Assembly: GCF_037044555.1 (NCBI RefSeq)
Contig: NZ_CP146275.1
Span: 3,514,501-3,578,500 of the forward strand
Length of the DNA: 64,000 nt
Direction: 5' to 3'
Origin: Pelagibacterium nitratireducens
GTDB lineage: Bacteria > Pseudomonadota > Alphaproteobacteria > Rhizobiales > Devosiaceae
Below are positions 36,617-48,497 of this stretch, piece by piece. A program made the position numbers and the translations under genes. Under the pieces are notes generated by a model. The model was not told the DNA's origin. It did no database searches and worked only from the letters and a program-made list of their open reading frames with translations. Positions within the stretch are counted from its first letter, which is position 1. Every line of letters starts with the position of its first letter.

Positions 36617-37540
36617 ATGAATGAAGCGACCGCCATTCCCTTCAATGCCCTCCATGCTCTCGCTCTCGTGGCGCGGCACGGGGCGCTTGGCCCAGCCGCC
36701 GGGGCGCTCGGCGTGACGCCGGGCGCTGTCAGTCAGCAGATTCGCCGCGCGGAGGACCGGTGTGGGCTGGCTCTGTTTGAGCGCACGACCAAAGGGCTGG
36801 TGCCCACCCGTGCCCTCTTGGCGGTTCTGGCCGATCTCGAGGCCGGGTTTGCCGCCCTTGGCCGCGCGCAGGCAGGTCTCATGGCGCCCTCACAGGACCG
36901 TAACCTTCTGACCGTCACCGTGGGCAATGTTTTTGCTTCGCGCTGGCTCATCTGGCGGTTGGCCGATCTGGGTGCCGTCCATCCCGAGATCGAGCTGAAA
37001 CTCCTGACCACCGGCGCACTTGTCGATCTCGGACGACCGGACGTCGATTGCGCCATCCGGTTCGGGGCCGGTGACTGGCCGGGCGTTATGGCAGAGCCCA
37101 TCGGCACCCATGCGGTGTTTCCAGTCTGCGCGCCCGGACTGGCCGAGCGGCTCAAAACGCCGGCTGATCTGGCCAATGTTCCCGTCATCATGGATCAGGC
37201 GTCTATGCTTTCATGGCCCGACTGGCTGGCGGCCGTGGGCCAGACGGGTCTGAAACTTTCGGGCCCCGCGATTTCCGATCCTGCCCTGGCTTTCGACGCG
37301 GCCATTGCCGGCCAGGGCGTGCTGTTGGCGCTTGGCATCATGGCCGAATATGGACTGGAGCGCGGGCAGGTGGTCGCTCCGTTCCCCACCATTACGCATT
37401 CGAAATTCGGCTACTGGTTTGCGACTGCCAGGGGTCGTGAGTTGCCTGCCCGCACGCGGAAATTCCGCTCATGGCTGGTGAGCCAGATGGAAGCGTGCGA
37501 AACCGCGACGCAAAAGGTGGTTGCCAGCAACGCCCTATAG
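36617..37540 (+). CDS. LysR-family regulator (GcvA-like)
   Basis: Regulator of 307 residues. The N-terminal helix-turn-helix reads FNALHALALVARHGALGPAA followed by GALGVTPGAVSQQIRRAED, as in the GcvA branch. The effector domain has the NLLTVTVGNVFASRWLIWRL strand and the usual CAIRFGAGDWPGVMAEPIGT region. It ends in the Irr-box palindrome region. The gene set it controls is not apparent; the small ORF and beta-propeller genes are divergent from it and are the natural candidates. Confidence 0.9.
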   Translation: MNEATAIPFNALHALALVARHGALGPAAGALGVTPGAVSQQIRRAEDRCGLALFERTTKGLVPTRALLAVLADLEAGFAALGRAQAGLMAPSQDRNLLTVTVGNVFASRWLIWRLADLGAVHPEIELKLLTTGALVDLGRPDVDCAIRFGAGDWPGVMAEPIGTHAVFPVCAPGLAERLKTPADLANVPVIMDQASMLSWPDWLAAVGQTGLKLSGPAISDPALAFDAAIAGQGVLLALGIMAEYGLERGQVVAPFPTITHSKFGYWFATARGRELPARTRKFRSWLVSQMEACETATQKVVASNAL

Positions 37541-37557
37541 TTTAGAATAGTTCTAAA
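37541..37557 (+). promoter_or_regulatory. Iron control element (ICE / Irr box) before mbfA
   Basis: TTTAGAA-TAG-TTCTAAA is a perfect 7-3-7 palindrome; symmetry extends four more bases on each side (37537-37561). It matches the ICE consensus bound by Irr, the iron-responsive repressor of Hyphomicrobiales. It lies about 22 bp before the mbfA-like start, a position suited to repression under low iron. In Agrobacterium and Bradyrhizobium mbfA is known to be Irr-regulated. Confidence 0.88.
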
Positions 37558-37579
37558 CTATTTGATCGAGTGCCCTTCA

Positions 37580-38560
37580 ATGCTGACCACCTTCCGCCCC
37601 GCCCGGCGCGATTTTTCATCCCTGTCCGAAAGGGAAATCCTTGCGCTGGCCATATCGTCCGAAGAAGAAGATGGGCGCATCTATGCGGCCTATGCCGAGC
37701 GGTTGCGCGAGGACTATCCATCGAGCGCCGCAATTTTCGATGGCATGGCCGCCGAAGAGGACCAGCACCGTCGCCTGCTGATCGACCGCTATGTATCGCG
37801 TTTCGGGTCCTCGATTGTGCCGATCCGGCGCGAGCATGTCCGCGGCTTTTATACCCGCAAGCCGGTTTGGCTGATGGCCGAGCTCGATCTGGACACGGTG
37901 CGCAACCAGGCCCGCGACATGGAGCAGGACGCGGCGCGGTTTTATGCTGAGGCGATCAAGCAGACCGAGGATGCCGAGACCCGCAAGCTTTTGGGCGATC
38001 TCGAACGCGCCGAACGCGGGCACGAACACAAGGCCGAAGCCCTCCATGACGCCCATCTCGATCCTGAAACCCGCGACAGCGAAAAAACCACGGCGCACCG
38101 CAATTTCGTTCTGACCTATATCCAGCCCGGACTTGCCGGGCTGATGGATGGTTCGGTCTCCACCCTGGCGCCGATCTTTGCTGCCGCCTTTGCCACGGGC
38201 GACACGTGGTCGACATTTCTGATCGGTCTTGCCGCATCGGTGGGCGCTGGCATTTCCATGGGCTTTACCGAAGCGGCCAGCGACGATGGGCGTTTGACCG
38301 GGCGGGGCTCGCCCATCAAGCGCGGCTTTGCCTCGGGCATCATGACGGCCGTGGGCGGCCTGGGCCACGCCCTGCCCTATCTCATCCCTCATTTCTGGAC
38401 CGCTACCACCATCGCCATGGCCGTCGTCGTCGTTGAGCTCTGGACCATCGCCTGGATTCAGAAGCGGTTCATGGACACCCCTTTCTGGCGCGCCGTCATG
38501 CAGGTGGTGCTCGGCGGCTCACTGGTCTTTGCCGCAGGTATCATCATCGGCAATGCATAA
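37580..38560 (+). CDS. mbfA: Membrane-bound ferritin / iron exporter MbfA
   Basis: Protein of 326 residues. The N-terminal half is a ferritin-like (rubrerythrin/Er) domain with SSEEEDGRIYAAYAERL, AAEEDQHRRLL (ExxH), ARDMEQDAARFYAEAI and ERAERGHEHK. The C-terminal half is a VIT1-like membrane domain: YIQPGLAGLMDGSVSTLAPI, ASVGAGISMGFTEAASDDGR, and three further helices. This is the MbfA architecture, an inner-membrane Fe2+ exporter that protects against iron and peroxide. The Irr box directly upstream supports the identity. An in-frame TTG six codons upstream is less likely. Confidence 0.92.
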   Translation: MLTTFRPARRDFSSLSEREILALAISSEEEDGRIYAAYAERLREDYPSSAAIFDGMAAEEDQHRRLLIDRYVSRFGSSIVPIRREHVRGFYTRKPVWLMAELDLDTVRNQARDMEQDAARFYAEAIKQTEDAETRKLLGDLERAERGHEHKAEALHDAHLDPETRDSEKTTAHRNFVLTYIQPGLAGLMDGSVSTLAPIFAAAFATGDTWSTFLIGLAASVGAGISMGFTEAASDDGRLTGRGSPIKRGFASGIMTAVGGLGHALPYLIPHFWTATTIAMAVVVVELWTIAWIQKRFMDTPFWRAVMQVVLGGSLVFAAGIIIGNA

Positions 38561-38643
38561 TTGAACCGTCTAACCCCAAAGACCGGGGGCAAAGGCACGC
38601 ACCCTCCCTTGTTCGAGCGACACTATCGTTTCATAATTGAAAC

Positions 38644-39507
38644 ATGGATGTGTCCTGGGATGATCTTCGGCTGTTTCTCGACGTTGCCCGGCTTGGCGGG
38701 CTGTCGGCAGCGCGCGCCACGACAGGGTTGAGCGCGGCGACCTTGGGGCGACGGGTCACTGCGCTCGAACGCCAGATCGGCGAAACGCTTTTTGTGCGCG
38801 CTCAGAGCGGGTTTACCCTCACCAGCGTCGGCGAAGCGCTGCTCAAGCGCGCCGAGGATGTCGAAGCCGCAATGCGGGCGGTTACCCATTGGCGCGACGG
38901 GGCGATCGGCGCGCGGGTGGTGCGGGTGTCGGCAGGAGGTTGGACCACCGATTTTCTGTCCCGGCATATCGAAGAGCTCTGGTCACCCGATGACGGTTTC
39001 CGGGTCGAGTTTGTCACCGCCTATGACAAGGTCGATATCGGGCGCCGCGCCGCCGATATCGGAATCCGCAATTCGGCGCCGACCGAGCAGAGCCTTGCCG
39101 GCCGCAAGCTGACCCCGGTCGCCTATGCGCTCTATTGCGCGCCACGTCTGGATGCGGGCGTACGCGATGGATTGTTCGTCGGGGTCTCCGGCCCCGCGGC
39201 AGCGACGGGCTCGGCGCGCTGGTTGCAGGCCCATCACGGCGATCGCATCGTGGTCAGCGGCAATGATGCCCACTCGGTGCGTGAACTGGTGGCAGCGGGC
39301 ACGGGTATCACCGTACTGCCCTGCTTTATCGGCGACGTCGATCCGCGCCTGTCGCGCATCAGAGGTCCCATTCCCGACCTTGCGTCGCATCAATGGTTGA
39401 TACTGCATCATGAGGAGCGCCACAGTCCACCCGTCAGGACGCTCGCCAACCGGATCACGCGCCTGATGAAGGGTCATGTAAACCTGTTCGCTGGCGATAT
39501 CTCATAG
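38644..39507 (+). CDS. LysR-family regulator
   Basis: Regulator of 287 residues, MDVSWDDLRLFLDVARLGGL at the start, then SAARATTGLSAATLGRRVTA (helix-turn-helix) and a substrate-binding domain with FVTAYDKVDIGRRAADIGIR and AAGTGITVLPCFIGDVDPRL. The ends overlap: its stop runs six bases into the stop region of the convergent DUF2306 gene. That membrane gene is a possible target but is not divergent from it. No operator was identified. Confidence 0.9.
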   Translation: MDVSWDDLRLFLDVARLGGLSAARATTGLSAATLGRRVTALERQIGETLFVRAQSGFTLTSVGEALLKRAEDVEAAMRAVTHWRDGAIGARVVRVSAGGWTTDFLSRHIEELWSPDDGFRVEFVTAYDKVDIGRRAADIGIRNSAPTEQSLAGRKLTPVAYALYCAPRLDAGVRDGLFVGVSGPAAATGSARWLQAHHGDRIVVSGNDAHSVRELVAAGTGITVLPCFIGDVDPRLSRIRGPIPDLASHQWLILHHEERHSPPVRTLANRITRLMKGHVNLFAGDIS

Positions 39508-39984
39508 CTTGGCGCGCCGTCGCTGGTAGTAGAGCGCTCCCAGAATGGCCGCGATACCCAGCGCTGCAAGAAAAGCCGTGGTTCCGCCATCGGCAAACAC
39601 CACAGCGTGCATGCGGCGTCCGGGCAGGAGCGTGAACGCTCCGGCAAGAATGAGCGAACCGGAATAAAGAGCTATCATATGGCTTCGATGGGCGCGGACA
39701 TTGCCGCGCCGGATGGCGAGCACCGCCTGGACCAGACCCAGGAGTGTATAGAGCGAAAGGGCATGGATAAGGCTATAGGGCCCGAACATCCTGATCTCGG
39801 CGATCAGAAAGGATGAAAGCGCGACCACTATCATGAACCCGATCCAGATGCGGCCCATCGCCTTGTGAAGTCCTGTTCCCTTGCGCATCAGCAGAACGAT
39901 GGTTCCCAGGGCAAGGGCCGCTATGGCGCTGACGGCATGAATCTGGATGGCGAGGGGCGACGCGATAAGGGCTGTTGCATCCAT
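39502..39984 (-). CDS. DUF2306-family membrane protein
   Basis: Membrane protein of 160 residues with about five helices: IQIHAVSAIAALALGTIVLL, IWIGFMIVVALSSFLIAEIR, a third after PYSLIHALSLYTLLGLVQAV, and further ones. The KGTGLHKAMGRIWIG and AHRSHMIALYSG segments carry conserved histidines typical of DUF2306, a family thought to bind haem in some members. It is divergent from the LytTR gene (starts 38 bp apart), and an N-terminally membrane-bound LytTR regulator beside a DUF2306 gene suggests a functional pair. Confidence 0.8.
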   Translation of the reverse strand: MDATALIASPLAIQIHAVSAIAALALGTIVLLMRKGTGLHKAMGRIWIGFMIVVALSSFLIAEIRMFGPYSLIHALSLYTLLGLVQAVLAIRRGNVRAHRSHMIALYSGSLILAGAFTLLPGRRMHAVVFADGGTTAFLAALGIAAILGALYYQRRRAKL

Positions 39985-40022
39985 TGGACGGCTCCGGCAT
40001 GTAGTTTGGGCGTGAGGCGGAT

Positions 40023-40886
40023 GTGCACCGAGTGTCCAATGGGCGTCACAGCCGCAAGTCCGGATACGTGAACCAGGAATTTGTCTTCGTGAACGACAGC
40101 CCCATTCATTTCACGCTTCGCCAACTGCACGGCGTTTTTTCCAGTCCGCTGGCGTGGGGGATAATGGTGGGGGTGGGGGTAATCGCCGGGATTACCGGGC
40201 CCTTTTCAACATTTGCGCTTCTGGCGCCGACGCGGCGCATCGTCTATTGGCTGCTCATCGTTGTGGGCAGTTATGGAGCGGGCACAGTCGGGGCGGCGCT
40301 TGCCCGGGCGCTGATCCTGCCCCGTGGCGGCCCGCTTTTGGCGCGCATCGCCGTGCTAGGCATCGGGTCCTCGATTCCCGTTACGGCCGCTGTCGCGATG
40401 ATCAGCTGGCTGTTCTTTCCCGACCTCAGCTACACCGGACTAAGTCTTTTCGAACTCTATATCTATTGCCTTTTAATCAGCCTGGCGCTGATGGGTGTTA
40501 TGGAAGGGGTGGTTGAGCCCCAACTCGAAAGGCGCAGGGATCAAACGACACCGGAAGCGGCAAAGATACCGAAAATTCTCGACCGCCTGCCTAATCATAT
40601 GCGCGGGCCGCTCAGCCACATGTCGATGGCCGATCACTACGTGGAAGTTCATACGGACAAGGGTAGGTCATTGCTCTTAATGCGCCTTTCCGACGCGATC
40701 GCCGAAACCGAAGGGATTGACGGCCTTCGGATTCATCGCAGCCATTGGGTCGCCAAGCAGGCAATTTCATCGGTCAGGCGCGTTGACAGCCGCGTGGTCG
40801 TCCAGCTTGCGACAGGGGAAATGCTCCCAGTATCGCGCAGCTATCTCGCCGCGATACGCGCCCATGAAAAAGGCGCCGCCCAATGA
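40023..40886 (+). CDS. Membrane-anchored LytTR-type regulator
   Basis: Protein of up to 287 residues. Four membrane helices (for example AWGIMVGVGVIAGITGPFST and ARIAVLGIGSSIPVTAAVAM) precede a C-terminal LytTR DNA-binding domain: HMSMADHYVEVHTDKGRSLL, MRLSDAIAETEGIDGLRIHR, SHWVAKQAISSVRR, and LATGEMLPVSRSYLAAIR. There is no receiver domain. The start is uncertain: GTG codons at 40023, 40068 and 40092 are in frame and the last has AGGAA at good distance. The neighbouring divergent DUF2306 gene is the obvious candidate target. Confidence 0.82.
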   Translation: MHRVSNGRHSRKSGYVNQEFVFVNDSPIHFTLRQLHGVFSSPLAWGIMVGVGVIAGITGPFSTFALLAPTRRIVYWLLIVVGSYGAGTVGAALARALILPRGGPLLARIAVLGIGSSIPVTAAVAMISWLFFPDLSYTGLSLFELYIYCLLISLALMGVMEGVVEPQLERRRDQTTPEAAKIPKILDRLPNHMRGPLSHMSMADHYVEVHTDKGRSLLLMRLSDAIAETEGIDGLRIHRSHWVAKQAISSVRRVDSRVVVQLATGEMLPVSRSYLAAIRAHEKGAAQ

Positions 40887-40898
40887 GCAGCGCCTTTT
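40868..40898. terminator. Bidirectional terminator between lytTR and infB
   Basis: AAAAGGCGC and GCGCCTTTT form a 9-bp stem with a 13-base loop that contains the LytTR stop codon. Ending in T4 on the plus strand and in T4-5 on the minus strand, it can serve both convergent transcripts. It is 22 bp from the infB stop. Confidence 0.7.
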
Positions 40899-40919
40899 GA
40901 AATCGTTAGGCGGGCAGGC

Positions 40920-43516
<2,597 letters not shown>

Positions 43517-43520
<4 letters not shown>

Positions 43521-44236
43521 ATGTTGCCGTCTTCTTCTCTGTCTGTGGCGTTGAAAAGGGCAAGCCGATTTGCCCGTTCAATCACCGAATTTGCTGCCGC
43601 GCCGGGAGTCAGCGCAGCGTGTATCACATTTTCGAGCCCCAATGCCAAACCCAATTGGGTCGACGAGAGAGATTCAATATGGACCAACCTGTCAGCGACC
43701 TCGCCGCGCCGGGCCCATTGCAGCATCTTGCGGCGTCCGTCGGGGGCTGCATCGCTGGCGGTAATCAGCGCGCCCACCCGTCCCGATTGAAGAACCGAAG
43801 CGACTTTGGCGGCGCCCGTCACCAGGATGCCGGCCTTGCGCGCCAACCCCAGAGTGCCTGTCAGGCGTTGTTCTAACCGGGTCCGTACCAGTTCTGCAAG
43901 GTCGGGCGGCACGGACACATTTTCCTTGAGGCTCCGCGCAAAAACCTTTTTGCGCACCGCCTCATCCACTGCAGGGGCAGAAAGGGTGATCCAGACGCCG
44001 CGGCCAGGGGCCTTGGCATCGACATCGGGCGCCAGAACCCCGTCGGGGGAAACCGCGAAGCGGATGAGCGCGGATGCGGGCTTTTCGGCCCGCGTGAGCG
44101 CGCACATCCTCTCTACATCTTTTTCGCGGCCCAATTGCGGCGCCCTTTTGTCCTTGTTCTGCCAAACGCCCCGATGAGGAGCAATGTCGCTATTGTGCGA
44201 CCTCGCCCTCGGCGGGGACTCCGTCTTCACCTTCAA
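43517..44236 (-). CDS. YlxR/DUF448 plus L7Ae-like RNA-binding protein
   Basis: Protein of up to 239 residues linking nusA and infB. The YlxR domain has [20 protein letters not shown] and [12 protein letters not shown]; a second region ([38 protein letters not shown]) is like the L7Ae/YlxQ fold. It is thought to bind RNA near the ribosome. The longest start overlaps nusA by 47 bases, which is large for this operon; the first ~40 residues are not family-like, so a later non-ATG start is possible. Its stop overlaps infB. Confidence 0.88.
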
Positions 44237-45806
44237 CGAGTTCTGCCTGAGGCAGGTCGTCCTCAGTGATCCAGCCAGCCTTGAGGCGCGCGGCCATGAT
44301 CATGTCCTCGGCCTCTTCCCTGGACAACGGGAAGGCCGAAAGCGTGCCTTCGAAGCGCTTGGTTTCACCGTCTTTGCGCTCGGTCCAGCCGATCAGATCG
44401 TCGGCAATATTGCCGGCGAAATCTTCGACAGTCTTGATTTCATCCTTGCCCAAGGCAACCAGCATTGCTGCCGAAAGACCCGGAATATCGTAAAGTGCGT
44501 CCTCGACGCCGAGCTTTTTACGCTCCTCATCAAGCTCGCGTTCCTGCGCATCGAGGAATTCGGTGGCACGGTTCTGGATCTCTCCAGCCGTTTCCTCGTC
44601 AAAGCCGCCGATCGAGGCGATTTCCGCCAGATCGACATAGGCCAGTTCCTCGATCGAGGAGAAGCCTTCCGATGCGAGCAACTGGGCAACCATCTCGTCC
44701 ACGTCGAGCGCGTTCATAAAGAGCGCCGTCCGCTCGGTGAATTCCTTCTGGCGGCGTTCGGATTCTTCCTGCTCGGTCAGGATGTCGATGTCCCAGCCGA
44801 TCAACTGGCTGGCCAGTCGCACGTTCTGGCCACGGCGACCGATGGCAAGCGAAAGCTGTTCGTCGGGAACCACCACTTCGATGCGCTCTGCCTGTTCGTC
44901 GAGCACCACCTTGGCGACATCGGCAGGCTGGAGCGCGGATACGACTAGATCTGCTATATTGTTCGTCCAGGGGATAATATCAATCTTTTCACCCTGCAAT
45001 TCTCCGACAACCGCCTGAACACGCGAACCGCGCATACCCACGCAGGCACCGACCGGATCGATCGAAGAATCCGAGGAGGTCACGGCGATCTTTGCGCGTG
45101 AGCCCGGGTCACGGGCGATCGAGCGGATGGTGATGATGCCGTCGTAGATTTCCGGCACTTCCTGGGCGAAGAGCTTGGCCATGAACTGGGGATGGGTGCG
45201 CGAGAGGAAAATCTGCGGCCCGCGCTGCTCACGGCGCACGTCATAAATGTAGGCACGGACGCGGTCTCCATAGCGGAACTGTTCACGCGGGATCAGCTCG
45301 TCGCGGCGGATAATGGCTTCACCGCGGCCGAGATCGACGATCACATTGCCATATTCGACGCGCTTGACCGAACCGTTGACGATTTCGCCGACACGGTCCG
45401 CATATTCTTCGTACATCCTGTCGCGTTCGGCATCACGCACCTTCTGGACGATGACCTGCTTTGCCGACTGGGCTGCGATACGGCCGAATTCGATCGGGGG
45501 GAGCGGCTCGGTCACGTAATCGCCGAGTTTGGCGGCGTCGTTTTTGGCAAGCGCTTCCTTGAGGGAAATCTGGCGGCCATATTCTTCGACACGCTCGACG
45601 ATTTCGAGCAGGCGCCACAGGCGCAATTCGCCGGTGCGGGGATTGATCTCGGCCTTGACCTCGGTTTCGGCACCGTAGCGAGCCTTGGCGGCGCGCTGAA
45701 TGGCCTCTTCCATAGCTTCGATGACGATCATGCGGTCGATGGACTTTTCGCGCGCCACGGCATCGGCGATCTGCAAAAGCTCCAACCTGTTCGCTGAAAC
45801 GGCCAT
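44190..45806 (-). CDS. nusA: Transcription termination/antitermination factor NusA
   Basis: Protein of 538 residues beginning [20 protein letters not shown]. It has the N-terminal RNA polymerase-binding domain, an S1 domain ([20 protein letters not shown]), and two KH domains ([38 protein letters not shown]). The C-terminal helix-hairpin-helix/acidic repeats with [20 protein letters not shown] follow. The start at 45806 leaves a 4-bp gap to rimP. NusA often regulates its own operon; see the hairpin at 46462. Confidence 0.97.
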   Translation of the reverse strand: MAVSANRLELLQIADAVAREKSIDRMIVIEAMEEAIQRAAKARYGAETEVKAEINPRTGELRLWRLLEIVERVEEYGRQISLKEALAKNDAAKLGDYVTEPLPPIEFGRIAAQSAKQVIVQKVRDAERDRMYEEYADRVGEIVNGSVKRVEYGNVIVDLGRGEAIIRRDELIPREQFRYGDRVRAYIYDVRREQRGPQIFLSRTHPQFMAKLFAQEVPEIYDGIITIRSIARDPGSRAKIAVTSSDSSIDPVGACVGMRGSRVQAVVGELQGEKIDIIPWTNNIADLVVSALQPADVAKVVLDEQAERIEVVVPDEQLSLAIGRRGQNVRLASQLIGWDIDILTEQEESERRQKEFTERTALFMNALDVDEMVAQLLASEGFSSIEELAYVDLAEIASIGGFDEETAGEIQNRATEFLDAQERELDEERKKLGVEDALYDIPGLSAAMLVALGKDEIKTVEDFAGNIADDLIGWTERKDGETKRFEGTLSAFPLSREEAEDMIMAARLKAGWITEDDLPQAELVEGEDGVPAEGEVAQ

Positions 45807-45810
45807 TGGA

Positions 45811-46440
45811 TCAATTCTCCTGGGTTCGCTCGTCGGCGTCGCCGCCGTCGGTTTCTTCAATGATGGTCTCGACGTCCTCATCGGCTTCGTCGTAATCGGG
45901 ATTTTCTGCCTGACGCTTGCGCGCCTCATCGAGCAGCTTGTCGGTCATCAGCAGCTTTGCTTCGGCCAAGAGTGCCAGCGGCAGCACATGAACGGGATCG
46001 GTTCCAACCGGTGCGTCGGGCAGGCGGATCGAAAACGTGTCATCGTCAGCGCCGACGATATCGCCGCGGAAGCGCTTGCGGCCCTCGATCATTTCGCCGA
46101 GCTCAACCTTGGCTTCGTGTCCGACCCAGGCCTGGAAATCGCGGGCCCGAACCAGCGGCCGATCGACGCCGGGTGAGGATATCTCGAGGTGATATTCGCG
46201 GTCGATGGGATCTTCGATATCCAGTACCGGGTTGAGATCGTGGTGGAGCTTTTCGCAATCGGTGATGGCGAAATGCCCATTTTCGTCCTCGCACATGATC
46301 TGCAGCGTGCAGCCATTGTCATTGCTGATGCGCACGCGAACCAGATCATAGCCCAGCGATTGGGCCACCGGCTCGACGATTGCCGCAACACGCGCCTCGA
46401 GTGCGGATTCGCGGATGTAGCGTTTTGTATTGGCAGTCAT
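45811..46440 (-). CDS. rimP: Ribosome maturation factor RimP
   Basis: 30S assembly factor of 209 residues. The start MTANTKRYIRESALEARVAA leads into VEPVAQSLGYDLVRVRISND, CEDENGHFAITDCEKLHHDL, then YHLEISSPGVDRPL and an SH3-like C-terminal domain. An acidic tail (DEADEDVETIIEETDGGDAD) is longer than in many homologues. First gene of the rimP-nusA-ylxR-infB operon. A terminator-like hairpin lies about 20 bp upstream of its start. Confidence 0.95.
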   Translation of the reverse strand: MTANTKRYIRESALEARVAAIVEPVAQSLGYDLVRVRISNDNGCTLQIMCEDENGHFAITDCEKLHHDLNPVLDIEDPIDREYHLEISSPGVDRPLVRARDFQAWVGHEAKVELGEMIEGRKRFRGDIVGADDDTFSIRLPDAPVGTDPVHVLPLALLAEAKLLMTDKLLDEARKRQAENPDYDEADEDVETIIEETDGGDADERTQEN

Positions 46441-46461
46441 GCTTACCCTGATTGAGGTAAT

Positions 46462-46493
46462 AAAAAAGAGCGGGGCCGGTCGGCACCCACTCT
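46462..46493 (-). terminator. Terminator or attenuator between trmB and rimP
   Basis: On the minus strand AGAGTGGG pairs with CCCGCTCT and, inside, GCCG with CGGC, with a two-base loop and one bulged T, followed by TTTTTT. It is a strong intrinsic terminator 43 bp past the trmB stop but its T-run ends only about 22 bp before the rimP start, too close to fit a separate promoter downstream. The rimP operon must therefore read through it, or start within it. Confidence 0.8.
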
Positions 46494-46535
46494 CTCATTT
46501 TCCGAGATTGTTAGGCATCATATAGCGCCGCATCG

Positions 46536-47237
46536 TCACGAACGCAAGAACTCGAAGTAAAAGCTCTTCATGCGTCCCTGCCGCCGGGCCTTCTGCTCGT
46601 ACCGCGTGGACTGCCAGCCGGGATAGGGCAGATGCCAGGCGCCGGGTTCGGCGATGGGCCATGCAAATCTTTCGGTCTTTAAAATATGGGCCAAGGTCCA
46701 GTTGGCGTAGTCCTCGATGTCGGTGGCAAACCGAAATGTGCCGCCGGGTTTGAGCACGCGGGCGAACTCGGCAAGCATGTTGAACTGGATCAGGCGTCGC
46801 TTGTGATGGCGCGGCTTGGGCCATGGATCGGGATAGAGAACGTAGAGACAATCGATACAGGCGGCGGGCATCACGCCGAGAAGCTTGATGACGTCGTCAG
46901 GGAACAGCGCGATATTATCGATGCCTTCGATGTCGATTGTTTCGAGCAGCTTGCCGATGCCGCCGGTAAACACTTCGCAGCCGATAAAGCCGTCGTTGGG
47001 ATTTTCGCGCGCCATGCGGGCGAGATGCTCGCCGCCGCCATAGCCGATTTCGAGATGAATGCGCCCTGCCTGCGGGAACAGCGTCCCGGGGTCGACAGGC
47101 GCGGAAATATCGACAGTCAGCTCGGGAAGCAGCGTTTCGAACAGCGCCTGCTGGCCCTTATGGAGTTTTTTGCCCGAACGGCGTCCGAAAAAGGCGCGCG
47201 GTCCTTTGGGGTCCTGCGGGATGGATTTGGACGTCAT
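46536..47237 (-). CDS. trmB: tRNA (guanine-N7-)-methyltransferase
   Basis: SAM-dependent enzyme of 233 residues that makes m7G46 in tRNA. The start at MTSKSIPQDPKGPRAFFGRR (47237) is chosen over an upstream ATG that adds 18 unlike residues. Motifs are IHLEIGYGGGEHLARMAREN (SAM loop), GCEVFTGGIGKLLE, and the family signature LYPDPWPKPRHHKRRLIQ. A C-terminal MKSFYFEFLR ends it. It lies 78 bp after metK on the same strand. Confidence 0.95.
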   Translation of the reverse strand: MTSKSIPQDPKGPRAFFGRRSGKKLHKGQQALFETLLPELTVDISAPVDPGTLFPQAGRIHLEIGYGGGEHLARMARENPNDGFIGCEVFTGGIGKLLETIDIEGIDNIALFPDDVIKLLGVMPAACIDCLYVLYPDPWPKPRHHKRRLIQFNMLAEFARVLKPGGTFRFATDIEDYANWTLAHILKTERFAWPIAEPGAWHLPYPGWQSTRYEQKARRQGRMKSFYFEFLRS

Positions 47238-47315
47238 GGTTTCACTATCGAAAACAAAAGCGCGGCGTGTTGCGCCGCGCTTTACAATCAATGGATCGGA
47301 CGAGCAAGGATCAGG

Positions 47316-48497
47316 TCAGGTCAGCTCGGCCCGGATCGCTTCGGCCAGATCGGTTCTCTCCCATGAGAACCCGCCATCGGCCTCCGGCTCACGCCCGAAA
47401 TGGCCATAGGCGGCCGTGCGTTCATAGATTGGCTTATTGAGCCCCAGATGCTCGCGGATACCGCGCGGGGAAAGGTTCATGACTTTTTGCAGCACTGCGC
47501 CCAACCGGTCCTCATCGACGGTGCCGGTGCCGTAGGTATCGACAAAGATCGAGAGCGGTTTGGACACGCCGATGGCGTAGGAGAGCTGGATGACGCATTT
47601 TTCCGCCAGGCCCGCCGCCACAACATTTTTCGCCAGATAGCGGGCCGCGTATGCTGCCGAGCGGTCGACCTTGGTGGGATCCTTACCCGAGAACGCGCCG
47701 CCACCATGAGGCGCCGCGCCGCCATAGGTATCCACGATGATCTTGCGGCCTGTCAGCCCCGCGTCACCATCGGGCCCACCAATGACGAAAGCGCCAGTGG
47801 GATTGACGTAGAATTCGTCCTCAGGGGGCATCCAGCCCTTGGGCAGGACGTCTTCGACAAAGGGGCGCACGAGGTCCCGGACGCACTGTTGGGATACATT
47901 CTCGATATGCTGGGTCGAAACGACGACGGCGGAAACACCGACCGGCTTGCCGTTCTCGTATTTCAGGGTCACCTGACTCTTGGCATCGGGGCCGAACTCG
48001 GAAACGGCACCGGAATGGCGGGCCGCCGCCATGTTCTTTAGGATCTTGTGAGCGTAAGTGAGCGGGGCCGGCATCAGCTCGGGCGTCTCGTTGACGGCAA
48101 AGCCGAACATGATGCCCTGATCGCCGGCGCCTTCATCCTTGTTGCCCGAGGCATCGACGCCCTGGGCGATGTGGGCGGACTGCTCGTGCACATGGCACGA
48201 CACATCAAGGGTCCGCCAATTGAACCCCTCCTGCTCGTAGCCGATCCGTTTGACAACGCCGCGCGCGATATCTTCCATACGACCGGCATCTATGGATGCA
48301 GGGCCGCGCACCTCACCCGCCAGAACGACGCGATTGGTGGTCGCCAAGGTTTCAAGGGCAACGCGCGAATAGGGATCTTGCGCGAAAAATGCGTCCACTA
48401 TGGCGTCGGAGACCTGGTCGCAAATCTTGTCGGGATGACCCTCGGAAACCGATTCCGAGGTGAAGAGATAAGAAGAACTGGCCACGTTAAACCTCAT
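47316..48497 (-). CDS. metK: S-adenosylmethionine synthetase
   Basis: Enzyme of 393 residues that makes SAM from methionine and ATP. It shows [40 protein letters not shown], the phosphate loop [20 protein letters not shown], and [17 protein letters not shown]. The ATG at 48497 gives MRFNVASSS; a GTG four codons later is possible. It lies between lnt and trmB. The 129-bp leader to lnt holds several hairpins, but I cannot match it to a known SAM riboswitch. Confidence 0.96.
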   Translation of the reverse strand: MRFNVASSSYLFTSESVSEGHPDKICDQVSDAIVDAFFAQDPYSRVALETLATTNRVVLAGEVRGPASIDAGRMEDIARGVVKRIGYEQEGFNWRTLDVSCHVHEQSAHIAQGVDASGNKDEGAGDQGIMFGFAVNETPELMPAPLTYAHKILKNMAAARHSGAVSEFGPDAKSQVTLKYENGKPVGVSAVVVSTQHIENVSQQCVRDLVRPFVEDVLPKGWMPPEDEFYVNPTGAFVIGGPDGDAGLTGRKIIVDTYGGAAPHGGGAFSGKDPTKVDRSAAYAARYLAKNVVAAGLAEKCVIQLSYAIGVSKPLSIFVDTYGTGTVDEDRLGAVLQKVMNLSPRGIREHLGLNKPIYERTAAYGHFGREPEADGGFSWERTDLAEAIRAELT

